DNA from: UBA7803 sp040219135
Lineage (GTDB): Bacteria > Pseudomonadota > Gammaproteobacteria > Pseudomonadales > Azotimanducaceae
Assembly: GCA_040219135.1 (NCBI GenBank)
Contig: JAVJTA010000015.1
Location: 310,001-374,000 of the forward strand
Direction: 5' to 3'
Length of the DNA stretch: 64,000 bases
Part shown: positions 27,807-36,137 of the stretch, piece by piece
Position numbering within the stretch: position 1 is the stretch's first letter
Layout of the letters: every line of letters begins with the position of its first letter
Notes under the pieces: model-generated
Seen by the model: the letters and a program-made list of their open reading frames with translations, nothing else
Database searches by the model: none
What the model was told of the DNA's origin: nothing
Program-made: the position numbers and the translations under genes

Positions 27807-29372
27807 CTAGAAATCCCGGGAGGGGCCAGCGTCGACGATGGCCTGATCCACGGCGAAGCGCTTGAAATTCTCGGTGAATTTCGCGATCAGCCGGCGCGCC
27901 GCGTCGTCGTAGGCGGCTTTGTCAGACCAGGCGTCGCGCGGATTCAGCAGCTTGCCGTCGACCTTGGGGACGACCGTGGGAATGTTCAGATTGAATCCCG
28001 GCAGATGGGTGGTCTTCACCCCGTCCAGGGCACCGGACTGGATCGCATGGATGATCGCCCGGGTCGTCGGGATGCTGAAACGCTTGCCGACGCCGTGGCC
28101 GCCGCCGGTCCAGCCGGTGTTCACCAGGTACACCTGGGAGCCGAAGTCTTCGATGCGCTTGATCAGCAGATCGGCATAGACACCGGCAGGACGCGGAAAG
28201 AACGGCGCGCCGAAACAGGTGGAGAAGGTGGCCTTGTAGGCTTCCGTCGAGCCCACTTCGGTGGAGCCCACCTGTGCCGTGTAGCCTGAAAGGAAGTGGT
28301 AGGCGGCCGCCTCCTTGGAGAGCAGCGAAACCGGCGGCAGCACGCCGCTGACGTCGAAGGTCAGGAAGATGATGCGGTTCGGTTCGCCGCCGCGGTTGTC
28401 CGGAACCTTGGCCTCGATGGCGCTGCGCGAATAGCAGGCACGGGTGTTTTCGGTGAGGCTCGAATCGCTGTAGTCGGGTTCCCGGGTCTGCGGGTCCATG
28501 ACCACGTTCTCGACGATGGCGCCGAAGCGGATGGCGTCGTAGATCATCGGCTCGTTTTCGCGCGACAGGTCGATGCACTTGGCGTAGCAGCCGCCCTCGA
28601 AGTTGAAAACCGTGCCCTTGCCCCAGCCGTGCTCGTCGTCGCCGATCAGCAGGCGCGACGGGTCCGCGGACAGGGTGGTCTTGCCGGTGCCGGAGAGGCC
28701 GAAGAACAGAGTCACGTCGGCGTCGCTGCCCATGTTGGCGGAGCAGTGCATGGGCAGCACGTCCTTCTCGGGCAGCAGGAAGTTCAGCACGGAGAACATG
28801 GACTTCTTCATCTCGCCGGCGTAGCGCATGCCGGCGATCAGCACGCGGCGCTTGGCGAAGTTGATCATCACCGTGGCGTCGCTGTTGGTTCTGTCCCGCT
28901 CCGGGTCGCAGACGAAGTCCGGCGCGTTGACGACCTGCCAGGCCTCCTTGTTGTGCGGGTTGTAATGATCCGGGCTGATGAACAACGCCCGTCCGAACAG
29001 CGCGTGCCACGCGTACTCGGTGGTCACTTCGATGGGCAGGTAGTGCTCCGGGTCTGCGCCGACGTGCAGGTGCGACAGGAACGTGTCCTGGTCGTCCAGA
29101 TGAACCTGCACCCGGTCCCACAGCGCGTCGAAAATTTCCGGCGCGATGGGCTGATTGATGGCGCCCCAGTCGATGGCGTCGCGCGTGGACGGCTCGTCGA
29201 CGATGAAGCGGTCCCTGGGAGAGCGGCCGGTGCGCTTGCCGGTGCGCACGACGATGGCCCCGGTGCTGGCAAACTGTCCTTCCTCGCGCATGACGGCGAG
29301 TTCAGCGAGCACCGGCGAGGCCAGATCCTCGTAGGTGGTGTGCTTCGAAGTGGTATCGATATCGACGGCCAT
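27807..29372 (-). CDS. pckA: Phosphoenolpyruvate carboxykinase (ATP)
   Basis: Converts oxaloacetate to PEP for gluconeogenesis. 521 residues. Kinase-1a P-loop FFGLSGTGKTTLSADPSR (about 223-240), metal-binding HCSANMG, kinase-2 motif DEHGWGKGTVFNFEGGCYAK and the adenine-binding region TAQVGSTE. The last reads VGSTEVGSTEAYKA: a VGSTE duplication (15 bases, about 28239-28270) not usual in the family. In E. coli pckA likewise follows hslO-hslR. Confidence 0.96.
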   Translation of the reverse strand: MAVDIDTTSKHTTYEDLASPVLAELAVMREEGQFASTGAIVVRTGKRTGRSPRDRFIVDEPSTRDAIDWGAINQPIAPEIFDALWDRVQVHLDDQDTFLSHLHVGADPEHYLPIEVTTEYAWHALFGRALFISPDHYNPHNKEAWQVVNAPDFVCDPERDRTNSDATVMINFAKRRVLIAGMRYAGEMKKSMFSVLNFLLPEKDVLPMHCSANMGSDADVTLFFGLSGTGKTTLSADPSRLLIGDDEHGWGKGTVFNFEGGCYAKCIDLSRENEPMIYDAIRFGAIVENVVMDPQTREPDYSDSSLTENTRACYSRSAIEAKVPDNRGGEPNRIIFLTFDVSGVLPPVSLLSKEAAAYHFLSGYTAQVGSTEVGSTEAYKATFSTCFGAPFFPRPAGVYADLLIKRIEDFGSQVYLVNTGWTGGGHGVGKRFSIPTTRAIIHAIQSGALDGVKTTHLPGFNLNIPTVVPKVDGKLLNPRDAWSDKAAYDDAARRLIAKFTENFKRFAVDQAIVDAGPSRDF

Positions 29373-29504
29373 GATCGCTGCGCGTGCTTCCCCTTGAGGC
29401 GGCGAATTATGCCAGAGGGGAATGCCCAGTCATACGCCGGATGATCGGGGAATGTAACCCTTTCCTGACCGGCAACCGGGTACCGGCAGCAGGGCGGTCG
29501 GGCG

Positions 29505-30434
29505 TCAGTGCAGGCGCGGCGGTTCCGGCTCGTAGATCAGGTGGGTATCCACCCTGTCGTACTCGTAGCGGGCCCCGCAGACCTCGCAGGTCACGTCGAC
29601 CATACCCTGGGTCTCCAGCAGTTCGAGAATCTCTTCCTTGGGCAGCGCCTGGAGCATGATCCCGGCACGCTCGCGGCTGCAGGTGCAGGAGAATTCGAGG
29701 CTGCGGCCCGGGTGCAGGGTCACGGTGTGCTCGTGGAACAGCCGCCGCAGCAGCTCGTCGACCGGCAGGTGGGCCAGTTCCTCCGGGGTCAGCGTTTCCG
29801 CCAGCAGTTCCAGCTCGCGCCAGGTGTCGTCGCGCAGGTCCAGGGTCATCTCCGGGGCGAGATCGGCCACCGGCAGGCGCTGCAGCAGCAGCCCGGTCAC
29901 GGTGTTGCCGGCGTAGGCGAAGAACAGCCGCGTCGGCAGCTGTTCGCTGTTGCTGAAGTACGCTTCCAGGTTCCGCGCCAGACTGTCGTCGGCGAGAGCC
30001 ACCACACCCTGATAGGCGTTGGCCTGGCGGTCGCCGCGGTCGGGGGTCAGGGTGATCGCCATCTGGCCGTCGCCGAGCAGGGCGGAGAGCGCGGGCTCGG
30101 TGCCGAGCGGTCCGGCGGCCCGGGCGCTGCCCGCCGGATCGGCGGCGGCATCCCAGCGGACGATGCCGCGCAGCAGGCTGCGCTGCCGGCATTCGGCCAG
30201 GGCCGTCGTCACCGCGCCCTCGCCGCGGGCCTGCAGCGCCACCTTGCCCTGGAACTTGATACCGTCGGCCATGACGCTGACCGCCGCCAGCATCTCGGCG
30301 AGCAGCCGTTGTGCCGGCGCCGGGTAGCTCTGGCGTTCGAACGCCTGGGCGACCGTGTCGGAAAGACGCACCCACTGCCCGCGGATCGGGGCGTTGGCGA
30401 AACTGAAGCGATGGATGATGTCGCTGCTGGTCAT
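29505..30434 (-). CDS. hslO: Hsp33 redox-regulated holdase chaperone
   Basis: Chaperone switched on by oxidation. 309 residues from the ATG at 30434. The C-terminal zinc centre is intact: CTC (in FSCTCSRERA) and, about 30 residues on, CEVC in VTCEVCGARYEY, the C-x-C...C-x2-C redox switch. The N-terminal SDTVAQAFERQSYPAP matches the family substrate-binding domain. Overlaps hslR by 4 bases. Upstream in-frame extension lies inside hslR and is spurious. Confidence 0.94.
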   Translation of the reverse strand: MTSSDIIHRFSFANAPIRGQWVRLSDTVAQAFERQSYPAPAQRLLAEMLAAVSVMADGIKFQGKVALQARGEGAVTTALAECRQRSLLRGIVRWDAAADPAGSARAAGPLGTEPALSALLGDGQMAITLTPDRGDRQANAYQGVVALADDSLARNLEAYFSNSEQLPTRLFFAYAGNTVTGLLLQRLPVADLAPEMTLDLRDDTWRELELLAETLTPEELAHLPVDELLRRLFHEHTVTLHPGRSLEFSCTCSRERAGIMLQALPKEEILELLETQGMVDVTCEVCGARYEYDRVDTHLIYEPEPPRLH

Positions 30435-30838
30435 GGTTCCTCGCCGTGCTTGAGCTTTGCCAGTTCCCGGCGCCCGCGTTTGTCCGGTCTGCCCTGGGGC
30501 ATGCGCAGGCCGGCCCGCTGCATCTGCCGTCGCGCCCGTTCCACCTGGCGTGCTTCGACGCTCTCCGGGGTCTCCCGGTAGAGGACGGCGGCGCTGGCGG
30601 CATCGCCGCGCTTCTCCGACAGCCCGATCACCTCGACCACCTCTGTGTCCCAGCCGCGCCGGATCTCGAGCATCTCGCCCAGGCCGATCTCGCGGCCGAC
30701 CTTGGGCTTGCCGCCGCTGGCCAGATGCACTTTGCCGCCTTCGATGGCGTTCTTCGCCTGGGCCCGGGTCTTGAAGAACCGCGCGGCCCACAGCCAGCGA
30801 TCGAGACGGACCTTGGCTGCCGGCAGCGGATCAGTCAA
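30431..30838 (-). CDS. hslR: Hsp15, ribosome-associated heat shock protein
   Basis: Recycles 50S subunits that carry stalled nascent chains. 135 residues: an S4 RNA-binding domain at the N-terminus (KVRLDRWLWAARFFKTRAQAKNAIEGGKVHLASGGKPKVGREI) and a basic Lys/Arg tail (RMPQGRPDKRGRRELAKLKHG). ATGA-type overlap with hslO and 8-base overlap with yrfG, the E. coli order. Confidence 0.92.
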   Translation of the reverse strand: MTDPLPAAKVRLDRWLWAARFFKTRAQAKNAIEGGKVHLASGGKPKVGREIGLGEMLEIRRGWDTEVVEVIGLSEKRGDAASAAVLYRETPESVEARQVERARRQMQRAGLRMPQGRPDKRGRRELAKLKHGEEP

Positions 30839-31487
30839 CGGGCAGAAGCTCCCGGAAATCGTTGAACGCCGGATAGTTCAGACCGCCGCGCAGCGGTCGC
30901 CCGGAGTCGGGCTGGGTCACCGTGAGCAGATGGCGGATGCCGAAGTCCTCGGCGGCTTTCAGGACGTGGTCGTTGTCGTCGATGAACAGAGTGCGTTCCC
31001 GGTCGAAGGGATGTTCCGCCATCAGTGCCGTCCAGAAGTCCGGCGACTCCTTGGGCGCGCCGTAGTCGTGGCAGGACACGTCGCCGTCGAGCCTGGCCAC
31101 GAGGCCCGAGTGCAGATCCTTGACCAGCAGGCTGTCGCGATGCGCGTTGGTCGCCAGCAGCGCGCGCTTGCCGCGCGCCCGCAGCCAGTCGAGAAACGCC
31201 TCGGCGTTGGGCCGGTAGCGGATCAGGTGCTTGAGTTCGTGGTGCATGGCGACGATGTCGAGGCCGGTGAACTCGGCCCAGTGGTCCAGACAATAGAAGG
31301 TCAGCGTGCCGTGGAACTGGTGCATGTGGCTGAACAGGTGCGAGCGCGCCGCCTCCGTGGGCAGGTCGTGGAGGGCGCCGAAACGTTCCGGCAGCAGCCG
31401 GTTCCACAGGGTGTTGTCGTAGTACAGGTCGAGCAGCGTGCCGTCCATGTCCAGCAGCACGGTGTCGATGAGGTCCCAGTCGATCAT
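30831..31487 (-). CDS. yrfG: HAD-family nucleotidase (YrfG-like GMP/IMP nucleotidase)
   Basis: 218 residues from the ATG at 31487. HAD motif I LLDMDGTLLD (11-20), motif II TNAHR (about 110), a Lys in YGAPKESPDFW and motif IV LFIDDNDHVLKAA. The neighbourhood (hslR, hslO, pckA on one side, nudE on the other) is that of E. coli yrfG, whose product hydrolyses IMP and GMP. The long open frame upstream overlaps nudE and cysQ on the other strand and is not coding. Confidence 0.88.
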   Translation of the reverse strand: MIDWDLIDTVLLDMDGTLLDLYYDNTLWNRLLPERFGALHDLPTEAARSHLFSHMHQFHGTLTFYCLDHWAEFTGLDIVAMHHELKHLIRYRPNAEAFLDWLRARGKRALLATNAHRDSLLVKDLHSGLVARLDGDVSCHDYGAPKESPDFWTALMAEHPFDRERTLFIDDNDHVLKAAEDFGIRHLLTVTQPDSGRPLRGGLNYPAFNDFRELLPVD

Positions 31488-31530
31488 GTGGTTGTGAAGG
31501 TGCCTGCCGTCCGGTGGGAAACTGCGCCGG

Positions 31531-31536
31531 TATAAT
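31531..31536 (+). promoter_or_regulatory. Probable -10 element for nudE-cysQ
   Basis: TATAAT, a perfect -10 hexamer 30 bases upstream of the nudE start; no convincing -35 is placed 16-18 bases further up. Confidence 0.5.
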
Positions 31537-31565
31537 ACCCGCCCCAGGTAGACAAGAGGTGAAGG

Positions 31566-32102
31566 GTGGGGGTTCCCGAGATCAAGGCGGTGCGCGAGGT
31601 GGCACGCACCCGGTTCTTCCGCATCGAAGAGCTGGATCTGCGCTTTGCCAACGGAGTGGAGCGAACCTACGAGCGGCTGCCCGGCGTCGGGACTCCGGCG
31701 GTCATGGTGGTGGCCGTCGACGGCGGCGATCTGCTGCTGATCCGCGAGTACTGCGCGGGCTTTCACGAGCTGCAGCTGACCCTGGTGAAAGGTGCGGCGG
31801 AACGCGGTGAATCGCTGGAGGAGGCGGCCAACCGCGAGCTCAAGGAGGAGATCGGCTTCGGCGCCCGGCAGCTGCGCTTCATCCGGCGGCTCAATCTGGC
31901 GCCGGGCCACATGGGCTTCACGATCAACGTGCTGCTCGCCACCGACCTGTACCCGGCGAGCCTGCCGGCGGACGAGCCGGAGCCGGCGGAGCTGGTGCGC
32001 TGGCCGCTCATTCGCTTCGACGAGCTGATTCACGACCAGGACTTCCAGGAAGCCCGGGCCATTGCCGCCCTTTGCCTGGCGCGGCCCTACCTCAACGGGT
32101 AA
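31566..32102 (+). CDS. nudE: ADP compounds hydrolase NudE
   Basis: Nudix hydrolase acting on ADP-ribose, Ap3A and NADH-type substrates. 178 residues; the Nudix box G-x5-E-x7-REUxEExGU is at 76-98 (GAAERGESLEE ... NRELKEEIGFG). The tail RLNLAPGHMGFTINVLLATDLYP is typical of NudE. The start is a GTG at 31566 with weak GA-rich sequence upstream. It precedes cysQ, as in many gammaproteobacteria. Confidence 0.9.
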   Translation: MGVPEIKAVREVARTRFFRIEELDLRFANGVERTYERLPGVGTPAVMVVAVDGGDLLLIREYCAGFHELQLTLVKGAAERGESLEEAANRELKEEIGFGARQLRFIRRLNLAPGHMGFTINVLLATDLYPASLPADEPEPAELVRWPLIRFDELIHDQDFQEARAIAALCLARPYLNG

Positions 32103-32132
32103 GGTCGCCGTTCCGCAACCGCTCGAGCCGCC

Positions 32133-32951
32133 ATGGAAGCCCAGCAGACGCGCGCCCTCATCGATCTCACCCGCCGCGCCGGCGACGCCATCCTCGCCGT
32201 CTACCGCACCGACTTCGACGTCGAGACCAAGGACGACCAGTCTCCCCTGACCCAGGCGGACCTCGCCGCCCACCGGATCATCGTCGACGGGCTCGGGGTC
32301 CTCACGCCGGACATCCCGCTGATCTCCGAGGAATCGAGCCCAGCCGACTTCGCCACCCGGCGCGGCTGGCGCCGCTACTGGCTCATCGATCCGCTCGACG
32401 GCACCAAGGAGTTCGTCAACAAGAACGGCGAGTTTACCGTGAACATTGCCCTCATCGAGGATCATCAGGCGGTGTTCGGCGTGGTCGGAGTGCCCGCCCA
32501 GGATCTCGTCTACACAGGCGATGTGGCCGCGGGTGAGGCGTTCCGCCACGCGGCCGACGGGGTGCAGGCGCTCAGCGGCCGTACCATGACGGACGCGGCG
32601 CCGCTGGTGGTGGTGGCGAGCCGCAGTCACGGGGGCGAGCGCCTGGAGCGTTACCTCGAGGCGCTGGCCGAGCGCTTCAGCGAGGTCTCGCGCACGCCGG
32701 TGGGCAGCTCGCTGAAGCTGTGCATCCTGGCCGAGGGCCGGGCCGACTTCTACCCGCGCCTCGGGCCGACCTCGGAGTGGGACATTGCCGCCGCCCACGC
32801 GGTGCTCGCCGCGGCCGGCGGCGCGGTGTGGACCGGCGACGGCAAACCGCTGCGCTACAACACCAAAGAGTCGTTCCTGAATCCGGAGTTCTTCGCTGCC
32901 GCCGATGGCGATTACCCGTGGCACGAGCGCCTGCCTGCCGTGCCCGCCTGA
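32133..32951 (+). CDS. cysQ: 3'(2'),5'-bisphosphate nucleotidase CysQ
   Basis: Hydrolyses PAP/PAPS from sulfate assimilation. 272 residues of the inositol-monophosphatase fold: metal-binding LISEESS (about 66-72), LIDPLDGTKEFVNKNGEFTVNIALI (about 85-109) and C-terminal GPTSEWDIAAAHAVLAAAGG. Thirty bases after nudE. Confidence 0.94.
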   Translation: MEAQQTRALIDLTRRAGDAILAVYRTDFDVETKDDQSPLTQADLAAHRIIVDGLGVLTPDIPLISEESSPADFATRRGWRRYWLIDPLDGTKEFVNKNGEFTVNIALIEDHQAVFGVVGVPAQDLVYTGDVAAGEAFRHAADGVQALSGRTMTDAAPLVVVASRSHGGERLERYLEALAERFSEVSRTPVGSSLKLCILAEGRADFYPRLGPTSEWDIAAAHAVLAAAGGAVWTGDGKPLRYNTKESFLNPEFFAAADGDYPWHERLPAVPA

Positions 32952-32996
32952 CCCCGATCTGAGATACTCCCGGGCTTTCTCACCGAGGAGGAGTTC

Positions 32997-33416
32997 ATGG
33001 CCGGGAAGCGATCTCTGCCGGTACCGACGCCGGAAACCGCGCACTTCTGGGAGGGTGCCCGCAGCGGCGAACTGCGTCTGCAGCGCTGTGACGACTGCGC
33101 CCACGTGTACTTCCCGCCGCGGCCCTTCTGCCCGGACTGCGCCTCGCGCTCGGTGTCGGTGTTAGCCGCCAGCGGCCGTGGCCGCCTGGACAGCTACGTG
33201 ATCAGCCACCGGCCGCATCCCGCCTTCGAGCCGCCGTACGCCATCGCCCTGATCGCGCTGGAGGAAGGGCCGCGGCTGATGTCGAACATCGTCGAGTGCG
33301 CCCAGACGCCGGAGGCGCTCGAACTCGACATGCCCCTCGAGGTGGTGTTCGAAGCGCAGAACGACGAAATCTCGCTGCCGCTGTTCCGTCCCGCGGATCC
33401 GGAGGCGCGCTCATGA
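32997..33416 (+). CDS. Zn-ribbon/OB-fold protein (DUF35 family)
   Basis: 139 residues. A rubredoxin-like zinc ribbon C-x2-C ... C-x2-C (Cys31, 34, 45, 48) precedes an OB-fold (about 60-115). Such proteins bind acyl-CoA and form complexes with thiolase-like partners; the thiolase gene follows with a 4-base overlap, so the two probably form one enzyme. GAGGAGG-like ribosome site before the ATG. The substrate is unknown. Confidence 0.85.
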   Translation: MAGKRSLPVPTPETAHFWEGARSGELRLQRCDDCAHVYFPPRPFCPDCASRSVSVLAASGRGRLDSYVISHRPHPAFEPPYAIALIALEEGPRLMSNIVECAQTPEALELDMPLEVVFEAQNDEISLPLFRPADPEARS

Positions 33417-34564
33417 GCAATCTGTCGACCCAGGTAGCCATCGTCGGCGCCGCCGAGACCACCGAGCTCGGCGTCATTCCGCACCTGAGCCAGCTGGGCC
33501 TGCATGCGGACGCCGCACTCAATGCAATGGCGGATGCCGGCCTCGAACCCTCCGACATCGACGGCGTCGCGACCGCCGGCGAATCTCCGACCGCCGTCGC
33601 CCACTACCTTGGCATCACGCCGCAGTGGGTGGACGGAACCGCGGTGGGCGGCTGCTCGTTCATGATTCACGTGCGTCACGCCGTGGCCGCCTTGCTCACA
33701 GGTCAGTGCACGACGGTGCTAATCACCCACGGCGAAAGCGGCCGCTCCGGAATCGGCCGCGGCGGCCGGCGCATGGATGCCGCGTCGCTGCAGGGCCAGT
33801 TCGAAGCACCTTTCGGCATCCTCGGTCCGCCGACCCTGTTCACCCTGCCGGTGCTGCGCTACATGAAGACCTTCGGCCTGACCCACGAGCAGCTCGCCAC
33901 GGTGGCCGTGGTACAGCGCCAGTGGGCGGGCAGGAACCCGCGCGCCAGCTTCCGCGATCCCATCAGCGTGGCCGACGTGCTGGAGTCGCGGATGATCGCC
34001 TACCCGTTCCATCTGCTGGAATGCTGCCTGGTCACCGACGGTGGCGGTGCCCTGATCCTGACCACGGCGGATCGCGCCGCCGACTTCCCGCAGCCGCCGG
34101 TGTACGTGTGGGGTACCGGCGAGAGCGTGGAGACGCCCATGGTCAGCCAGATGCAGGACCTCACCAGCTCGAGGGCCTTCTCGGTGGCGGGACCGCGGGC
34201 GATGGCGGATGCGGGCGTCTCCCACGCGGACGTGGACCACATGATGATCTACGACGCCTTCGCCCACCTGCCCATCTATGGTCTCGAGGATCTCGGCTTC
34301 TGCGGGCGCGGCGAGGCGGGCGCGTTCATCGAAGAGGGCAACACGGCCCCCGGTGGTCGTCTGCCGCTCAACACCAACGGCGGCGGCCTGTCGTACATGC
34401 ACTCCGGCATGTACGGCATGTACGCGCTGCAGGAGAGCGTGCGCCAGCTGCGTGGCACTGCACCGGCTCAGGTCGCAGGCGCAGAAGTATCGCTGTGCCT
34501 CGGCGTCGGCGGCATGTTCGGCGCCAGCGGCTGCGTGGTCATGGGCAACCGGCCGAAGTCTTAG
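33413..34564 (+). CDS. Thiolase-like acyl-CoA acetyltransferase / lipid-transfer-type protein
   Basis: 383 residues of the SCP-x-type thiolase superfamily. Possible nucleophile Cys81 in VGGCSFMIH; C-terminal histidine-containing motifs DAFAHLPIYGLEDLGFCGRGE and NTNGGGLSYMHSGMYGM; final cysteine region CLGVGGMFGASGCVVM. With the DUF35 partner it could act on branched or steroid side-chain CoA thioesters, as in actinobacterial homologues, but no other such genes are next to it. ATGA overlap with the DUF35 gene. Confidence 0.8.
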   Translation: MSNLSTQVAIVGAAETTELGVIPHLSQLGLHADAALNAMADAGLEPSDIDGVATAGESPTAVAHYLGITPQWVDGTAVGGCSFMIHVRHAVAALLTGQCTTVLITHGESGRSGIGRGGRRMDAASLQGQFEAPFGILGPPTLFTLPVLRYMKTFGLTHEQLATVAVVQRQWAGRNPRASFRDPISVADVLESRMIAYPFHLLECCLVTDGGGALILTTADRAADFPQPPVYVWGTGESVETPMVSQMQDLTSSRAFSVAGPRAMADAGVSHADVDHMMIYDAFAHLPIYGLEDLGFCGRGEAGAFIEEGNTAPGGRLPLNTNGGGLSYMHSGMYGMYALQESVRQLRGTAPAQVAGAEVSLCLGVGGMFGASGCVVMGNRPKS

Positions 34565-34593
34565 GTTCCCTGGTTCGCGCCGCCGACGCCGGC

Positions 34594-34992
34594 TCAGCGA
34601 CGCAGGCGCTGCTCGACGTTCTGCAGCCGCTGGGCGAATTCCGCTCGCGTCCGATTGCGGATGGCCAGGCGCCGCTGTGGCGTGCTTTGCGGGCGGCCGT
34701 AGAAGTCGTTCAGCAGTTTCATCACGGCATGGGTCTCGCCGCTGGCGTCGCTGGCCGCGAGTTGTGCTTCCAGCCTGGTCCAGGCGTCGAGGACGGGGGC
34801 GCCGTGGGCCAGTGCCTGGGCGTCGCTGAGGGGCTGGCCGGCGTCGGCCAGCAGGATCGGCCTGGTCTGCTCCCAGAGCGCCAGAACGCGTTCTGCCGGC
34901 TGGCCGTCGCCGGGCACGCGCAGGGTCGGAGCATCGAAACCGGTAAGGCCCGCCAGGCAGGCGAGCAGGAGCGGGAAACGAACGGCACGCAT
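34594..34992 (-). CDS. Small exported protein of unknown function
   Basis: 132 residues from the ATG at 34992: signal peptide MRAVRFPLLLACLAGLTGFDA, then a helical, Gln/Arg-rich mature part (HAVMKLLNDFYGRPQ ... LAIRNRTRAEFAQRLQNVEQRLRR). Not recognised. The open frame continues upstream to 35199 through non-coding-looking sequence. If transcribed from the LexA-box region at about 35.2 kb it would have a leader of about 200 bases. Convergent with the thiolase gene. Confidence 0.5.
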   Translation of the reverse strand: MRAVRFPLLLACLAGLTGFDAPTLRVPGDGQPAERVLALWEQTRPILLADAGQPLSDAQALAHGAPVLDAWTRLEAQLAASDASGETHAVMKLLNDFYGRPQSTPQRRLAIRNRTRAEFAQRLQNVEQRLRR

Positions 34993-35064
34993 GGTACGCA
35001 CCTGAGAGTTGAGGGGAGACATTTCCCCGCGGCGGATCATAGGCTGGCGCTGGTCAGTCCGCCA

Positions 35065-35090
35065 GAAGGTCGGCCCGGAAGGTCGGCCCA
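35065..35090. repeat. 13-bp tandem duplication
   Basis: GAAGGTCGGCCC plus one base, at 35065-35077 and 35078-35090, followed by a degenerate GAAGTTCGG. Confidence 0.7.
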
Positions 35091-35147
35091 GAAGTTCGGA
35101 AAGGATGGGCTGGGCGTTCAGGCGAGTTGGTGGGGAAGGGTGGTTGG

Positions 35148-35229
35148 CCTCACTAGCCGGGCTGATGTCGTGCTTTCGCCCTGCCGAGGAGAATGACACT
35201 GTATAAACATACAGACCCGGCTAGTGAGG
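35148..35229. repeat. 14-bp perfect inverted repeat flanking a LexA-box match
   Basis: CCTCACTAGCCGGG at 35148-35161 and its exact reverse complement at 35216-35229, with a 54-base spacer that contains the LexA-box match at its right end. No target-site duplication is obvious outside the arms. Confidence 0.75.
35199..35214. promoter_or_regulatory. LexA (SOS) box
   Basis: CTGTATAAACATACAG, matching CTGT-N8-ACAG exactly and 14 of 16 positions of the gammaproteobacterial consensus (CTGTATATATATACAG). Neither neighbouring gene (minus-strand exported protein, minus-strand pdxH) is a known SOS gene. Confidence 0.65.
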
Positions 35230-35364
35230 ACGTAACTATACCCAATATCCCCCCCCGGGAAACCCGGGTTAGGACACGTTTCCGTCTCGCATACGTAAAT
35301 GCCGTCATCTATCAAAGCGTTACGAATGCACAATCCATGAAATCTTCATTTTTCCGGGCGTTGG

Positions 35365-35952
35365 CTAAGGATTCAGATGGCGGTAGCGCCAGAGCCCGTC
35401 GACGCATTCGTACGCGTCGCGATGCTGCCGCGACTCCCATTCGCCGCTCCAGAATTCGATCCGCTGTGGTTGCACGGCGTAGGCCAGCCAGTCGGGTGGA
35501 CGCGGGACGCGTTCATCGGTGAACCGTTTCGAGGCCTCCAGATAACGCGCGCCGAGTTCGTTCGGATCGGTTGCCTCCAGGGACTGCTCGGAAGCCCATG
35601 CCATCAATGCGGCGGCGCGAGGTCGGGCCTTCCACAGTGCGTCCGCCGCGGCCTCAGGCAGCGTCGCCACGCGTCCACCGACCACTACCTGGGCTCTCAG
35701 GTCCGGCCACAGAAAACACAGGCTCGCCCACGGGTTCTGCTCGAGCTGCCGGCCTTTGCCGCTGGTGCGGTTGGCGAAGAAGCTGAACCCGCCGTCGTGC
35801 AGGCCCGTGAACCTCATCGTTCGCACCGAAGGCCTGCCATCGCTGTCGGCGGTCGCCAGTGCCATACGGGTGGCCGCCGCCGGTTCCAGGTCTCTGGCCC
35901 GACGATAGACCGACTCGAACCGTTCGAGGGCTTCTGTCAGCAGATCGCTCAT
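35365..35952 (-). CDS. pdxH: Pyridoxamine 5'-phosphate oxidase
   Basis: FMN enzyme that makes pyridoxal phosphate. 195 residues: ATRMALATADSDGRPSVRTMRF (FMN-binding strand), FFANRTSGKGRQLEQNPWASLCF, and the C-terminal signature RPPDWLAYAVQPQRIEFWSGEWESRQHRDAYE. Slightly shorter than E. coli (218) at the N-terminus, as in many free-living proteobacteria. Confidence 0.93.
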   Translation of the reverse strand: MSDLLTEALERFESVYRRARDLEPAAATRMALATADSDGRPSVRTMRFTGLHDGGFSFFANRTSGKGRQLEQNPWASLCFLWPDLRAQVVVGGRVATLPEAAADALWKARPRAAALMAWASEQSLEATDPNELGARYLEASKRFTDERVPRPPDWLAYAVQPQRIEFWSGEWESRQHRDAYECVDGLWRYRHLNP

Positions 35953-36137
35953 GTTCGACAGGATATCGGCTGGACCCGGGGTGTCCGAGTGCGGGTTTCC
36001 ACCTAGGCTACCAAGCGGCCCACTGGCGGGTCGGTGCGAATGCCGGTGATCCCTCCTGGTCCTCCGTGCGAGATCTTCCGGCCGCTAGGTGCAGCACGGC
36101 GGGTACACTACGCATTCCTGGAGGGATTGTAGCAGCC

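Larger units (their letters stand above)
34993..35364. other. Gene-poor, locally AT-rich gap with LexA-box match and inverted repeats
   Basis: 372 bases without a convincing gene. From about 35195 to 35350 base composition drops well below the surroundings. It holds a 13-bp tandem repeat (35065-35090), a 14-bp inverted repeat (35148-35161 / 35216-35229), a LexA-box match (35199-35214) and a CCCGGG-AAA-CCCGGG hairpin (35254-35268). Small open frames crossing it (35193-35522 plus, 35118-35333 minus) lack clear coding character. Confidence 0.6.

Noticed and set aside
35118..35333. 71-codon minus-strand ORF (TTG start) and 109-codon plus-strand ORF at 35193 across the LexA-box gap
   Set aside because: No ribosome sites, no recognisable domain or hydrophobic helix, and composition does not look coding.
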